Origin: Pedobacter sp. AK013
Lineage (GTDB): Bacteria > Bacteroidota > Bacteroidia > Sphingobacteriales > Sphingobacteriaceae
Assembly: GCF_014205835.1 (NCBI RefSeq)
Contig: NZ_JACHCQ010000011.1
Span: forward strand, 82,064 to 146,063
Direction: 5' to 3'
Length of the DNA stretch: 64,000 bases
The notes under the pieces are model-generated. The model was not told the origin of the DNA and ran no database searches. It saw only the letters and a program-made list of their open reading frames with translations. The position numbers and the translations under genes were made by a program. Positions 63,924-64,000 of this stretch are shown here, piece after piece; position 1 is the first letter of the stretch, and the number at the start of each line of letters is the position of its first letter.

Positions 63924-64000
63924 TGACCCCCTTTCGCCAATTTCAAATTGACCCCCAGAGTTGTTGCTTGAAAAAAGCAGAAGTTGTTGTGCAAAAAGGC
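63924..64000. mobile_element. Probable insertion sequence end, running off the right edge
   Basis: TGACCCCC at 63924 is followed by CTTTCGCCAATTTCAAAT and a second TTGACCCCC at 63949. Ends starting TG and bearing repeated internal motifs are seen in IS21-family elements, and this type is familiar in Bacteroidota. It begins where the recombinase frame stops matching. No transposase is within the window, so the family call is inferred. Confidence 0.55.

Overview
The window reads as a chromosomal stretch of a Bacteroidota bacterium, most likely Sphingobacteriaceae and probably close to Pedobacter; that placement is inferred. The signs are four SusC/SusD outer-membrane uptake pairs, lipoproteins with the SCKK/SCSK pattern, promoters of the Bacteroidota TTTG / TAnnTTTG type, the futalosine route to menaquinone, low G+C and many palindromic intergenic repeats.

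Positions 1-13.5 kb are mostly housekeeping: an rRNA-type methyltransferase, a DUF3127 protein with an SSB-like acidic tail, a histidine kinase/response regulator pair, mqnD and mqnB (menaquinone), a PTPS/QueD enzyme with folE (pterins), fabD, a very large NtrY-like kinase and a membrane-anchored coiled-coil protein.

Positions 13.7-45.1 kb form the accessory glycan block. A GH10-like hydrolase, a LacI-type regulator with a UUG start, a NagX-like acyltransferase, a NagB/PIG-L fusion, anhydro-MurNAc kinase and the first SusC/SusD pair look like an amino-sugar or peptidoglycan salvage locus. A DeoR/GlpR-type regulator follows, then three more SusC/SusD pairs with almost no enzymes between them, apart from a metallophosphoesterase/beta-propeller fusion. 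Two of these susC genes share an unusual upstream design with 10-bp-phased TGCG boxes that begins next to the DeoR gene. The last susC carries an in-frame amber codon. An amidase lipoprotein closes the block.

Positions 45.1-54.8 kb hold an outer-membrane barrel protein, a small unknown gene, an S41 protease and three secreted glycosidases (GH29, GH92, GH2) suited to fucose- and mannose-containing glycans. Positions 54.8-62.7 kb hold ferredoxin and its reductase, a prolyl oligopeptidase, lpxH, prfA and tRNA-Asp, separated by repeat-rich gaps. One gap is a 583-bp segment with 25-bp terminal inverted repeats; another is a degenerate tandem array with a period near 320 bp.

The right edge is a mobile-element junction. 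A serine recombinase reads antisense into tRNA-Asp and is cut in its catalytic domain by what looks like an insertion-sequence end. I saw no CRISPR array, phage structural genes or recognisable defence system. The least explained items are the phased operators, the two structured repeat regions and the heptad repeats next to two promoters.
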